Counted from the stretch's first letter, positions 1-8,867 are shown. The stretch: 64,000 nt of DNA from Salinivirgaceae bacterium (GCA_017557785.1 JAFYYA010000043.1:1-64000); one strand, 5' to 3'. Notes: generated from the sequence alone by a model not told the origin. Numbers and translations: made by a program.

Positions 1-1
1 C

Positions 2-154
2 GACGCCAACGGCGAACTCAAGCATTACAAAATCAAGGACCCGTCGTTCCACAACTGGCTGGGCCTTGCGCTTGCCGTCCGCAACAACGAGATTTCCGAT
101 TTCCCAATCTGCAACAAGAGTTTCGACCTTTCGTACAGCGGCCACGACCTATAA
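2..154 (+). CDS. C-terminal end of a group 4 hydrogenase-like (NuoD/HycE/EchE-type) large subunit, partial
   Basis: The reading frame enters from the left edge and ends at a TAA at 152-154, giving 50 residues. The tail DPSFHNWLGLALAVRNNEI then DFPICNKSFDLSYSG matches the end of energy-converting hydrogenase large subunits (HycE/EchE family). There the last motif is normally D-P-C-x-x-C, which supplies two of the four NiFe ligands. Here the equivalent reads D-L-S-Y-S-G, so both cysteines are replaced by Ser and Gly. This places it in the Ehr-like group (hydrogenase-related complexes without a NiFe site) rather than in a true hydrogenase. It is probably in an operon with the ferredoxin/NuoB-like gene 117 bp downstream. 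The N-terminal ligands cannot be seen. Confidence 0.7.
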   Translation, partial: DANGELKHYKIKDPSFHNWLGLALAVRNNEISDFPICNKSFDLSYSGHDL

Positions 155-271
155 CAAGGATTGATTAGTAGAATAACTGATTGATTGAACGGAAATTACG
201 AGTTATGAATTACGAATTACGAGCATATAAAATACTAACACCCAATACCTAACACCTAACACCCAAAAACA
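155..271 (+). other. Intergenic leader with short degenerate direct repeats
   Basis: AT-rich leader containing repeated short words (attacgaattacgag; cacctaacaccca). Similar low-complexity words recur in leaders near 43.0, 44.4 and 53.3 kb. No terminator is visible, so the two hydrogenase-related genes can be co-transcribed. Confidence 0.4.
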
Positions 272-1021
272 ATGTTTATCAACAATTTAAAGATATTATT
301 CCATCAGGGAAAACAGTTCATTCCCGATGTTACAACAACCGATGTTCCTGGAGTGTTCCGTGGTCGGCCTGTGATTACCGATGCAGCTTGCAACGAACAG
401 CAACTCATCGATTTATGCCCAACGGGAGCCATAAGCGGCAATCCTTTGAGCATCGATTTGGGACGCTGCACCTTCTGCGGCGAGTGCGCCTTTGCCTGCC
501 CCGAAAAAATCCGATTCACAAAAGATTACAAGTTGTCGAGCAATATTCGCGAGCGTCTGGTTGTCAGTGGTGACCAACCCATTGAAGTGGACGCCGACAA
601 GGTTCGCGCCGAAATCCACAAGTTATTCGGCCGTTCGCTCAAACTGCGCGAAGTGTCTGCCGCAGGCGACAACAGTTGCGAGTGGGAGTTGAACGCCACA
701 AGCAATGTCAACTTCGATATGGGCCGTTTCGGAATCGATTTTGTGGCATCGCCGCGTCACGCCGACGGCATTGTGGTTACAGGCCCAATCTCTGAAAATA
801 TGGCCGAAGCGCTCGAAATCTGCTATCAGGCAACCCCCGACCCGAAAATCCTGATTCTGGCTGGCACCGACGCCATTAGCGGCGGAATCTTTGCCGATAG
901 TCCCGCACTTAACCGTTCATTCTTAGATAAATACAAAGTCGATTTGTACGTTCCTGGCAATCCTGTTCACCCGCTGGCATTTGTCAATGGCGTGTTGAGT
1001 TTGGTAAAGGGGAAGAGGTAA
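272..1021 (+). CDS. Ferredoxin/NuoB-like (HycG-type) fusion subunit of an Ehr-like complex, with degenerate cluster ligands
   Basis: 249 residues. The N-terminal ferredoxin-like part (about 30-85) keeps one cysteine set: Cys66, Cys69 and Cys72 in CTFCGEC, plus Cys49 in LCPTGAI and Cys76 before a Pro. The usual first CxxCxxC motif is reduced to Cys40 alone, so probably only one [4Fe-4S] cluster forms. The C-terminal part (about 125-245) is a HycG/NuoB-type small subunit, shown by RFGIDFVASPRHAD, VTGPISENM and GGIFADSP. Of the four cysteines that normally bind the proximal cluster, only Cys136 remains. The others align with Asp133, Asp200 (GTDA for GDCA) and Asn230 (PGNP for PGCP). With the altered large subunit upstream, this suggests a membrane redox/ion-translocating complex that does not make hydrogen. 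The function is inferred. Confidence 0.75.
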   Translation: MFINNLKILFHQGKQFIPDVTTTDVPGVFRGRPVITDAACNEQQLIDLCPTGAISGNPLSIDLGRCTFCGECAFACPEKIRFTKDYKLSSNIRERLVVSGDQPIEVDADKVRAEIHKLFGRSLKLREVSAAGDNSCEWELNATSNVNFDMGRFGIDFVASPRHADGIVVTGPISENMAEALEICYQATPDPKILILAGTDAISGGIFADSPALNRSFLDKYKVDLYVPGNPVHPLAFVNGVLSLVKGKR

Positions 1022-1061
1022 ATAGTAAGAGGAAAAGGTTAATTCTTTATTGCAATATTAT

Positions 1062-2255
1062 TTAGTGAGGTATGCTAATTATGTTAAATTGAGGCTCGGC
1101 AAGAGTATTGCCGTTTGTATCAACTATTCCCCATTTTTGGTTTTGTTTCACCACTATTATGTCCATAAAAAACTCAACGAAATCATATTGAGGTTCAATA
1201 ACAAAATTGCCATTTTGGTCGATAACGCCATCTTTCCCATTTAAGGATGCTATGGCTAAACCGTTTTCTTCGAAAGGATGAGCATAACCAAATTGTGGTT
1301 TTATAACCCAATCACCATTTTTATCGATATAGCCATAACTACCATAACCGTTTTGTTTCGCAACCGCCCAACCATTTTTTGCAAAATCATAAACATCTTC
1401 AAATTGCGGTTTGATAACATAATTGCCAGTTTTGTCGATACAACCAAATTTGCCGTTAAATCTTACAACTGCCAAACCATTCTCGGCAAAATCTCTAGCA
1501 TAGTCAAATTGCGGTTTAATAGCCATCTTGCCAGTTTTGTCAATATAGCCACACTTGCCGTTTAATTCGACAAGAGCCAATCCGTTTTCGGCAAAAGTCC
1601 AAGCATAGTCAAATTGCGGTTTTATAACCAAGTTGCCAGTTTTGTCAACATAACCCCATTTGTTATTTAATTTAACTGGAGTTAATTCGCTTTTTTCGAT
1701 AAATGCTTTGACTTCGTCAAATTGTGGCTTTACAACAACACCGTTTTTATCGACAAATCCATATTTACCGTTTTGTTCTATACGGGCAAAACCATTTTCT
1801 TCGAAACCGAAGGCATCGTTAAATGGTCCAATAACAAATTTGCCGGTTTGGTCGATATAGCCACGGCCCCAACCGCCTATTCTTGCAAGAGCCAAACCGT
1901 TTTTTGCAAAAGCATAGGCATCGTAAAATTGCGGTTCGATAACAAATTCTCCTATCTTATTGATATAGCCAGTTCTATGATTTGTTGTGGCAGGTGCCAA
2001 ACCGTTATTCGAAAAATAACTGGCCCAATCAAATTGTGGTTTTATAGCCCAATTGCCAGCTTTGTCAATAAAACCCCATTTGCCAAAACGCTCATAAGCA
2101 ACTGGCGCCAACCCGTTATCACAAAAATAATTTACTATTTCAAATTGAGGTTCAATAACCCAATTGCCATTTAGGTCGATATACCCACCTTTACAACCTT
2201 TGCCGGCTACGAGAAGAATTCTATCGTCTGGTTGGGTTGTCTTAAACCATTCCAT
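1062..2255 (-). CDS. WG-repeat protein
   Basis: 397 residues built almost wholly of tandem WG repeats of about 33-36 residues. Each has the pattern (W/Y)G(F/Y)IDKxGxxVIKPQFDxxxxFxENGLAxV, and about ten are visible. There is no signal peptide or membrane segment, so it is probably cytosolic. WG repeats (KWG Leptospira family) form beta-rich scaffolds of unknown binding specificity and are common in Bacteroidetes. It stands alone on the minus strand, convergent with the ferredoxin/NuoB-like gene. Start ATG at 2255 (MEWFKTTQPDD). AT content is a little higher than in the neighbours. Family assignment is firm; the job is unknown. Confidence 0.85.
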   Translation of the reverse strand: MEWFKTTQPDDRILLVAGKGCKGGYIDLNGNWVIEPQFEIVNYFCDNGLAPVAYERFGKWGFIDKAGNWAIKPQFDWASYFSNNGLAPATTNHRTGYINKIGEFVIEPQFYDAYAFAKNGLALARIGGWGRGYIDQTGKFVIGPFNDAFGFEENGFARIEQNGKYGFVDKNGVVVKPQFDEVKAFIEKSELTPVKLNNKWGYVDKTGNLVIKPQFDYAWTFAENGLALVELNGKCGYIDKTGKMAIKPQFDYARDFAENGLAVVRFNGKFGCIDKTGNYVIKPQFEDVYDFAKNGWAVAKQNGYGSYGYIDKNGDWVIKPQFGYAHPFEENGLAIASLNGKDGVIDQNGNFVIEPQYDFVEFFMDIIVVKQNQKWGIVDTNGNTLAEPQFNIISIPH

Positions 2256-2351
2256 ACTTCGTCGGTTTTAAACGTGAAAACAAAATAAATGTCACTCAAA
2301 TATAACATTTCTAATCACATCCTTATTCTTAGGAAAAAGATTACAAATAAC

Positions 2352-2359
2352 TATATTTG
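2352..2359 (+). promoter_or_regulatory. Bacteroidetes -7 box TATATTTG for the TlpA-like gene
   Basis: TATATTTG matches TAnnTTTG exactly and lies 16 bp before the ATG. No clear TTTG -33 box is seen. Confidence 0.4.
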
Positions 2360-2375
2360 CCGAAAATAGATACAT

Positions 2376-3548
2376 ATGTATAAAAAGCCACTATACATTG
2401 CATTGGCGCTGTGTTTTGCAGCCTGCAATTCAGAGAAAAAAGAAGCAGAATACCCATTATCGGTGTCAGGAACAATTGATGGTGCCGCTGGCAAATACCT
2501 GAAAATTATCGATATGACTAAGCCGGGATTCCTTCCCGATTCAATAGTCATTGGCGATTCCGGTCGTTTTGCTTTCAATCAGAAAAGCTCTGAACCCAAA
2601 GATTTTGTGCTATACATCGAGCCTGAAAACAACATCAGGGTTCTGCCTTGTCCAAACGAAAATGTGATTGTAACCGCAACTTATCCTAATGTGGCGGAAA
2701 CATTTTCTGTTGCCGGTTCGCCTGAATCTGAACGTTTGGCTGGGCTTCTGCGCAAGCATCATCAGTCAAACTTTGTGCTCGGCACTCTGAATCAATATTA
2801 TATGGCTCATCAGCTCGACCGTAACATTGCGCAGATTGTTGCCGATGTCAGGGCCAAATCCGATTCGGTTTACCGTGCCGACCGTCAGTTGCACGAGCAG
2901 TTCATCAAAGAGCAGCCCGGTTCATTGGCAAGCTACGTGGCACTGTCGTCGAAATTGGGGTTGCGCGCCAATTTGTTCAACATTGCCGACGATTTTAAAT
3001 ATTTTGAGATGGTTGATACTGCGCTGATGAACCGCTACGACACCATCGCCATCACAATGATGCTCAATCGCTATGTTGCGCAGACGCGGGCCGCAATTGA
3101 GCTGCGTCCAAAGAAAGACGCACAGATTGCCGTTGGCGACACAATGCCCGACATTGCCCTGTCGAACCCTTACGGCGACACGATTCGAGTGTCAAATCTG
3201 AAAGCAAAATATCTGTTAGTCAGTTTTTGGGGCAGTTGGTGCCGTCCGTGCCGCGAAGCCCATCCCGAACTGCGCAAGGTGTTCCGCACCTATCGCTACC
3301 GCGGATTCGACATCTACTCGGTGGCTCTTGAGCGCAACATTGACGATTGGAAAAACACCATCCGCGAAGACCGCCTGATTTGGGTGAACCACGTGAGCGA
3401 ACTCAACTATATGGACAGCAAGGTGGCTCGCCAACTCGGCATCGATGCCGTGCCGTTCAACCTGCTCATTGACGCCGACCGCGTGGTGCTGGCCAAAAAC
3501 CTGACACCGGCGCAACTCGACGCCAAATTGGCCGAATTGTTAAAATAA
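2376..3548 (+). CDS. TlpA/ResA-like thioredoxin-fold lipoprotein (DUF4369-type N-terminus)
   Basis: 390 residues. The signal peptide ends in a lipobox (ALCFAAC, Cys17), so the protein is probably anchored in an envelope membrane and faces the periplasm. Residues about 28-120 form the beta-rich domain usual in DUF4369 proteins (SGTIDGAAGKYLKIIDM). A helical linker follows. The C-terminal AhpC/TlpA domain (about 250-390) carries the redox motif WCRPC in FWGSWCRPCREAHPEL and a cis-Pro-type segment DAVPFNLLID. The likely role is thiol-disulfide exchange on exported proteins. lpxH starts 6 bp downstream, so the two genes are probably co-transcribed. Confidence 0.85.
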   Translation: MYKKPLYIALALCFAACNSEKKEAEYPLSVSGTIDGAAGKYLKIIDMTKPGFLPDSIVIGDSGRFAFNQKSSEPKDFVLYIEPENNIRVLPCPNENVIVTATYPNVAETFSVAGSPESERLAGLLRKHHQSNFVLGTLNQYYMAHQLDRNIAQIVADVRAKSDSVYRADRQLHEQFIKEQPGSLASYVALSSKLGLRANLFNIADDFKYFEMVDTALMNRYDTIAITMMLNRYVAQTRAAIELRPKKDAQIAVGDTMPDIALSNPYGDTIRVSNLKAKYLLVSFWGSWCRPCREAHPELRKVFRTYRYRGFDIYSVALERNIDDWKNTIREDRLIWVNHVSELNYMDSKVARQLGIDAVPFNLLIDADRVVLAKNLTPAQLDAKLAELLK

Positions 3549-3554
3549 GCGCAA

Positions 3555-4304
3555 GTGGGCAAGGTTTATTTCGCATCGGATATGCACCTGGGTTACCCCG
3601 ATTTAAAGCAGGGTGAATGGCGTGAGCGGTTGTTTGTCAAATGGTTGGATACCATCAGTGCCGATGCCAATGAACTATATCTGGTTGGCGATGTGTTCGA
3701 TTTCTGGTTCGAATACCGCAATGTTGTTCCAAAAGGATTTGTGCGCACGCTGGGCAAGTTGGCGCAGATGGTTGAGAGCGGCATCAAGGTGCATTTTTTC
3801 GCTGGCAACCACGACACTTGGACGTTCGGCTACCTGCGCGATGAAATTGGAATGATTGTTCACGACGACGCGCTTGAGACCGAGATTATGGGCAAGAGTT
3901 TCTACATCTCGCACGGCGATGGTGTTGGTCCTGGCGACTGGTCGTACAAGTTTATCAAATGGCTGTTTCATAACAGGATAGTGCGGTTCATGTTCACCAA
4001 TCTGCTGCATCCCGATTGGGGAGTTTGGTTTGGGCACAAATGGTCGAACTCGAGCCGTGCGAGTCGCGAATTGGCTCATTATTTAGGCGATGAAAAAGAG
4101 ACTATCTGCATTCATTCGAAAGAACTGCTCAAGCATCAGCATTACGACTATATGGTTTACGGCCACCGGCATCTGGTGACTCAACGCGAAATTGGCCCCG
4201 GCACGCAGATGGTGATTTTGGGCGACTGGCTGCATAATTTTTCATATGGCGTTTTCGACGGACACGAATTCAGAATGATTACAGGTGCAGATAAAAACCT
4301 ATAA
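3555..4304 (+). CDS. lpxH: UDP-2,3-diacylglucosamine diphosphatase (LpxH)
   Basis: 249 residues from a GTG start, 6 bp after the TlpA-like gene. It is a calcineurin-type metallophosphoesterase with the full set of metal motifs: Asp9-x-His11, GDVFD (Asp46), GNHD (Asn85/His86), ISHGDG and GHRH near the C-terminus. The WFEYRN segment after GDVFDF is typical of the LpxH/YbbF branch. It hydrolyses UDP-2,3-diacylglucosamine to lipid X in lipid A synthesis, peripherally at the inner membrane. The next lipid A gene, lpxK, is about 3.4 kb downstream on the same strand. Another metallophosphoesterase role is possible but less likely. Confidence 0.85.
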   Translation: MGKVYFASDMHLGYPDLKQGEWRERLFVKWLDTISADANELYLVGDVFDFWFEYRNVVPKGFVRTLGKLAQMVESGIKVHFFAGNHDTWTFGYLRDEIGMIVHDDALETEIMGKSFYISHGDGVGPGDWSYKFIKWLFHNRIVRFMFTNLLHPDWGVWFGHKWSNSSRASRELAHYLGDEKETICIHSKELLKHQHYDYMVYGHRHLVTQREIGPGTQMVILGDWLHNFSYGVFDGHEFRMITGADKNL

Positions 4305-4305
4305 T

Positions 4306-4338
4306 TTTGAATTGCGTAAACTGATTTTAGTAAATTTG
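4306..4338 (+). promoter_or_regulatory. Promoter TTTG-N21-TAAATTTG for the first lipoprotein/secreted-protein pair
   Basis: The -33 TTTG is at 4306-4309 and the -7 TAAATTTG at 4331-4338, 21 bp apart. This fits the Bacteroidetes consensus and predicts a leader of about 65 nt before the ATG at 4410. Confidence 0.6.
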
Positions 4339-4409
4339 CAGATAAGGTTCTTTAACGAAACTGAAGTAAAATAGAAAAATGATATTTTAACTATTTAATT
4401 ATCAATGAT

Positions 4410-5249
4410 ATGAAAATAAGATTTATGACATTGGCAGCAGCCATGGTGGCAGTAGGCATTATGGCAGCATCGTGCTCGAGCGACGGCAAAAAAAGCCAAC
4501 CAAAGAAAAGTATCGAAGAATTGAGCGTTGAAGATGTGATTTTCGATGATGAGTCGCTGACCATCAACTATAAAATTCCTTCGCCACTCGAGATGTTCAT
4601 CCGCATGAAGAACCGCGAAGTGCCATTTAATTCAGAATTGCCGAACAAACCATCGAATGGTATACGCTATGTTACTCAATATCAGCAAGCCGTCAATATG
4701 GGTGTTTATGCTTCGGATATGGCTTACTGCTGCATTTTGGGCAATTCGCAGAACACTCTCGAATATTTCAATCTGGTAAAAAACCTTTCGATTGAAATCG
4801 GTCTTTATGAAGGTATCGACAAGGATTTGGCCGACCGCGTGCTAAACAACCTTTCAGAAACCGACACACTGCTGAGCGTCACATCTGATTCATATCACGA
4901 TGTTGTGAACTACATCGAAGAGCAGGGCTTGGTTGATATTCAGTGCCTGGTTGTTGCCGGTGCATGGATTGAGAGCCTTTATCTCTGCCTTGAGCCGATG
5001 AAACATCAGGAACTCAACGACGAAACCTATGAACTCATCCGCGACCATCAGGTTCTGCTTGAGAATTTGATTGAACTGCTCGACCAGAACAAGCAGTCAG
5101 GAAATGTTGCGAAACTTCTCGACGAGTTGAAACTCATTCAGGCTGCTTACGATGCAACATACCAGAACAAAAACGAAAAAGTAACCAAAAAACAGTTTGT
5201 GAATATTGTCAACACAGTGGCTGACGTTCGCGCAAGACTGATACAGTAA
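4410..5249 (+). CDS. Conserved lipoprotein, paralogue of the 20353-21285 lipoprotein
   Basis: 279 residues with a lipoprotein signal (VGIMAASC, Cys22). The mature part is mainly helical. No known enzymatic motif is visible. It aligns along most of its length with the lipoprotein encoded at 20353-21285. Shared anchors include SP(L/V)EM, VPFN near residue 70, QA(V/L)N(M/L)G(V/I)Y and VAGAWIESLYL against VTGMWVEGMYL. In both places the gene is followed by a small exported beta-rich protein, here 11 bp downstream. The pair probably acts together in the envelope. Function unknown. Confidence 0.75.
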   Translation: MKIRFMTLAAAMVAVGIMAASCSSDGKKSQPKKSIEELSVEDVIFDDESLTINYKIPSPLEMFIRMKNREVPFNSELPNKPSNGIRYVTQYQQAVNMGVYASDMAYCCILGNSQNTLEYFNLVKNLSIEIGLYEGIDKDLADRVLNNLSETDTLLSVTSDSYHDVVNYIEEQGLVDIQCLVVAGAWIESLYLCLEPMKHQELNDETYELIRDHQVLLENLIELLDQNKQSGNVAKLLDELKLIQAAYDATYQNKNEKVTKKQFVNIVNTVADVRARLIQ

Positions 5250-5260
5250 AAATTACCATT

Positions 5261-5872
5261 ATGAAGAAAATGCTATATGCATCGTTGTTTGTCGTAGCGG
5301 CTATGCTTCTCTCAGGTGCTTCGGCTATGGGACAGAACTGCTCGAAAAAAAAATTGGCAAGCAACGAGATGAAAGGAAAATACGATTACCGTGGTCAATC
5401 GATGTTTAAAGAGATTGCCAGCGGCGATTCGGCTACACTGAACGTGGTGCTCTACTCGAAACAAAACTACCGCCTTTTTGTGGCCAGTGAGCAGAAATTG
5501 GGAACAGTAAACTATCAAATTTACGTTCCGCGCAAGAAATTTACCCGCGTTGTCAAAGGCGTTAAGCAGAAAACCGTGCAGGTTTACAAAAAGGACCCGA
5601 TGGGCTTCTATCTGTACGACAGCAATGGTGAGAAAATACCTGACGGACACGAAATTGTGCAGGATACCATCTGGACACGCGAAACCACATCAATCAACGA
5701 TTTGGTGTTCGACAGCCGGACTTCTGACCAACCTTATTGGGAAGCCACCCCTGGGAAAACACAGAACATAACCATTCGTGTGCATGCCGAAAAAACACCA
5801 AAAAAGGTTGACGGTTGCATCGGCGTTTATGTTGGTTGCGAATATTCGAACTCATCGCAGTTCATCCGTTAA
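5261..5872 (+). CDS. Small exported protein, partner of the upstream lipoprotein
   Basis: 203 residues. Sec signal peptide (MKKMLYASLFVVAAMLLSG, cleavage probably after ASAMG). The mature protein looks beta-rich, with alternating hydrophobics such as SATLNVVLYSKQNYRLFVA and a late QNITIRVHAEK segment. Cysteines are few. Spacing to the lipoprotein gene is 11 bp. The layout resembles the 139-residue protein at 19930-20349, though that one is shorter. Not recognised as a named family; role unknown. A strong terminator follows. Confidence 0.7.
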   Translation: MKKMLYASLFVVAAMLLSGASAMGQNCSKKKLASNEMKGKYDYRGQSMFKEIASGDSATLNVVLYSKQNYRLFVASEQKLGTVNYQIYVPRKKFTRVVKGVKQKTVQVYKKDPMGFYLYDSNGEKIPDGHEIVQDTIWTRETTSINDLVFDSRTSDQPYWEATPGKTQNITIRVHAEKTPKKVDGCIGVYVGCEYSNSSQFIR

Positions 5873-5895
5873 ACCATTTAACGACAAATTATGAT

Positions 5896-5937
5896 GTGCC
5901 AAATCGTGCTTTATTGACCGGTTTGGCACTCTTTTTA
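5896..5937 (+). terminator. Rho-independent terminator after the first lipoprotein module
   Basis: Perfect 8-bp stem GTGCCAAA/TTTGGCAC followed by TCTTTTT. It separates the module from sppA. Confidence 0.75.
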
Positions 5938-5958
5938 TAACAACTTAAATCCTTAAAA

Positions 5959-7722
5959 ATGAAAGATTTCTTTAAAAGTGTATTGGCGAGTTTGGTTGCG
6001 CTGATTCTCTATTCGTTTGTTTTCTTTATCCTTTTTGCAGGTATTGCCGGTATAGTTGCCGCTTTCGGTGACAAATCTGCGCCTGTAAAGCCCAATTCGG
6101 TGCTGCATCTTAATTTCAAGTCCGCAATCACCGACCGCGCCAATGGCAACATCAGTATGACATCGCTGATGTCGGGCAATTTGCAGCAGGGTGTCGGCCT
6201 GAACGACATTTTGGAATGCATCAGCCGCGCCAAAACTGACGACAACATCAAGTGCATCTTCATCGATAACAGCGACATAAACGCCAATCTGGCCACCATT
6301 GCTGAAATCCGCAGTGCCGTAGCCGATTTCAAGCAGAGCGGCAAACCCGTTTACGCTTACGCCGATAATCTGTCGCAGGGCATCTACTATTTGGCCAGCG
6401 TGGCCGACAAAATTGAGTTGAACCCCACTGGCGAGATGCTGCTGAAGGGCTTGCAGGCACAGGTGATGTTCTACAAAGGCGCGCTCGACAAGTTGGGCGT
6501 TGAAGTGCAGGTTTTCCGTCACGGAAAGTTCAAAAGTGCGGTCGAGCCGTACATTTTGAGCGGGATGAGCGCCGAGAACCGTCTGCAATATCAGGCAATG
6601 CTCGATGCTATGTGGCAAGTCTATCTGCAGAACATTGCCGAATCGCGCAGCATCGACATTGCACAACTCAACAATATTGCCGATAATGGTCTGTCGCACG
6701 ACCCGCAGGTAGCCAAGCAGTTAGGACTGATTGATGAAGTTGCTTACCGCGACGATGTGCTGAACGAACTGGTACAACTGACTGGCGTCGAAAATATTGA
6801 TAAACTGAATTTTGTATCGGTTGGTAAATACGCCAAAGCAAAACCGTTTGCAATGCCGTCCGACAACAAGATTGCCGTGGTTTACGCTTCGGGCGAAATC
6901 AACCAGCAGTCGAGCGGTTACAGCGAGCAGGAAATTACCGAGAAGGTCTATGTTGAAGCGTTGCGCGATGTGCGTGCCGACTCGTCGATTAAGGCAGTTG
7001 TGCTGCGTGTGAACTCGCCAGGCGGCTCTGCCCAAGTGAGCGACAACATCTGGCACGAAGTGGAACTCACAAAGCAGGTTAAGCCAGTTGTGGTTTCAAT
7101 GGGCGATTATGCCGCATCGGGCGGTTATTATATCTCGTGCCCGGCAAGTTACATTGTGGCCAATGAGTACACTCTAACTGGCTCGATTGGTGTTTTCGGT
7201 CTGGCGCTCAACATCCAAAAATTGATGAGCAACAAGTTGGGAATCAATACTGAAGTGGTGAAAACAAATAAAATGTCCGATTTCGGAAACGCTTACCGCT
7301 CTTTTACGCCTGCCGAGCGTGAGATTATGCAAAGCAGCGTCGAGAAAATCTACTCAACCTTCGTGAGCCGCGTCAGCAATGGCCGCAACCTGCTGCCCGA
7401 AAGCGTTGACAGCATTGGGCAGGGCCGTGTTTGGTGCGGTGTCGATGCGTTGCGCCTGCACCTGATTGATGCTTACGGCGGCTTGACCGATGCCATTTCA
7501 ATAGCAGCCGAGATGTCGGGAACCGAGAAATATTCGCTCGTCGATTATCCGAAGCAGGAAGAAGGCTTTGAAGCGATGATGAAAATGCTGACCGAAGAAA
7601 TGGCTACCCGCAAGATTTCCAAAGAGTTGGGTGAGTTTGCCGAATCGGCCAAATACATTAAAAACCTGATTGGCTCGCAAGGCGTTCAGGCACGAATGGA
7701 AAACACCATCGAGATATATTAG
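5959..7722 (+). CDS. sppA: Signal peptide peptidase SppA, long (67-kDa) type
   Basis: 587 residues, the usual length of the E. coli-type tandem protein. One N-terminal membrane anchor (about 8-36) is followed by two crotonase-like domains. The catalytic lysine is in the first half (Lys192 in GKFKSAVEP). The nucleophile is in the second half (Ser387 in MGDYAASGGYY). Both are present, so the enzyme should be active. SppA degrades leftover signal peptides in the cytoplasmic membrane. The stop codon lies 1 bp before the lpxK start, so the two genes are translationally coupled or at least co-transcribed. Confidence 0.95.
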   Translation: MKDFFKSVLASLVALILYSFVFFILFAGIAGIVAAFGDKSAPVKPNSVLHLNFKSAITDRANGNISMTSLMSGNLQQGVGLNDILECISRAKTDDNIKCIFIDNSDINANLATIAEIRSAVADFKQSGKPVYAYADNLSQGIYYLASVADKIELNPTGEMLLKGLQAQVMFYKGALDKLGVEVQVFRHGKFKSAVEPYILSGMSAENRLQYQAMLDAMWQVYLQNIAESRSIDIAQLNNIADNGLSHDPQVAKQLGLIDEVAYRDDVLNELVQLTGVENIDKLNFVSVGKYAKAKPFAMPSDNKIAVVYASGEINQQSSGYSEQEITEKVYVEALRDVRADSSIKAVVLRVNSPGGSAQVSDNIWHEVELTKQVKPVVVSMGDYAASGGYYISCPASYIVANEYTLTGSIGVFGLALNIQKLMSNKLGINTEVVKTNKMSDFGNAYRSFTPAEREIMQSSVEKIYSTFVSRVSNGRNLLPESVDSIGQGRVWCGVDALRLHLIDAYGGLTDAISIAAEMSGTEKYSLVDYPKQEEGFEAMMKMLTEEMATRKISKELGEFAESAKYIKNLIGSQGVQARMENTIEIY

Positions 7723-7723
7723 G

Positions 7724-8758
7724 ATGAAATATCTACTGCTGCCTTTTGCGCTCATTTACAGATGCATAGCCGTCGTTCGTAACTGGCTTTTCGATTTGGG
7801 TGTGCTCAAATCGAAGGCCTACGACGTGCCTGTCATCGTAGTGGGCAACATCACGGTTGGCGGCACTGGCAAGACACCGCACGTCGAGTATCTTGTCAAG
7901 ATGCTTTGCGCGAAGCGGCGGGTGGCGGTTGTGAGTCGCGGCTATGGGCGTTCGACAAGCGGATTTGTTGAAGTGCGCCCCGAGTCGGATGCCAGAAGCG
8001 TTGGCGATGAGCCATTGCAGATAAAACGCAAGTTTTCAGACGTTTTGGTGGCTGTCGATGAAGTGCGAACCCACGCCATCGACCACCTTTTGGCCGAAAA
8101 TGCCGCCGACACATTCATTCTCGACGATGCCTTTCAGCACCGCCACGTCCGTGCAGGGCTGAACATTGTTCTGGTGGATTATAACCGACCGATTTTCAAC
8201 GATTTGATGCTGCCCGCTGGACGTTTGCGCGAACCGCGTAGTGGCATCGGCCGTGCCAACATTGTATTGGTGACCAAATGCCCCGAAACACTGTCTGACG
8301 CAGAAAGACAGGAATTTAGCCGCAAGTTGAAGTTGAAATCCGAAGTACCTGTCTTTTTCACAACATTCGGCTATGGTCAACTTGTGCCGATAGGCAATTC
8401 GCCTGTGTGCACCAAACTCAATGGTGTCACGGTGATTGTGGCGACTGGAATCGCCCGTCCCGAGCGGCTTTACGATCATTTGACCAGCGCGGGCGCAAAG
8501 GTTATCGGCCTGAAATTCCCCGACCATCATTTCTTCACGCCCGATGATATGGATAAGATTGCAAACGCTTATCAAGCAGTCGAATCGCAATTGAAAATTG
8601 TGATTGTGACCGAAAAAGACGCAATGCGCCTGACGCCCGAACTGACAGCCAGGCTCAATGGTGTGCCAGTCTATTATCTGCCAATCCAGGTGGAATTTCT
8701 TGCCGAGCAGACAAAATTCGACGCTCTTGTGTCGCAGTTTTGCGGAATTGGCGGTTGA
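7724..8758 (+). CDS. lpxK: Tetraacyldisaccharide 4'-kinase (LpxK)
   Basis: 344 residues. I chose the ATG at 7724, 1 bp after the sppA stop, because the family N-terminus (YLLLPFALIYRCIAVVRN) begins there. An in-frame upstream ATG at 7670 would run inside sppA. The N-terminal hydrophobic helix is the membrane-binding segment. The P-loop GNITVGGTGKTP spans 41-52. Further family motifs are SRGYGR, DDAFQHR and LPAGRLREP. It phosphorylates the 4' position of the lipid A disaccharide. Confidence 0.95.
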   Translation: MKYLLLPFALIYRCIAVVRNWLFDLGVLKSKAYDVPVIVVGNITVGGTGKTPHVEYLVKMLCAKRRVAVVSRGYGRSTSGFVEVRPESDARSVGDEPLQIKRKFSDVLVAVDEVRTHAIDHLLAENAADTFILDDAFQHRHVRAGLNIVLVDYNRPIFNDLMLPAGRLREPRSGIGRANIVLVTKCPETLSDAERQEFSRKLKLKSEVPVFFTTFGYGQLVPIGNSPVCTKLNGVTVIVATGIARPERLYDHLTSAGAKVIGLKFPDHHFFTPDDMDKIANAYQAVESQLKIVIVTEKDAMRLTPELTARLNGVPVYYLPIQVEFLAEQTKFDALVSQFCGIGG

Positions 8759-8867
8759 TATCAGCGATAAAAATTGCCATGCGGTTGCCAATCTTTGGTG
8801 CTTTGTATAAAAAACAGCGTTCTTATTTCAAAATAGACTATATTCGGAACATAAAATTTTATTGAAT

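Noticed and set aside
1062-2255. WG repeats considered as a CRISPR-like or DNA satellite array
   Set aside because: Period is about 100-108 bp with continuous coding sense and variable codons; it is protein repetition, not a spacer array.
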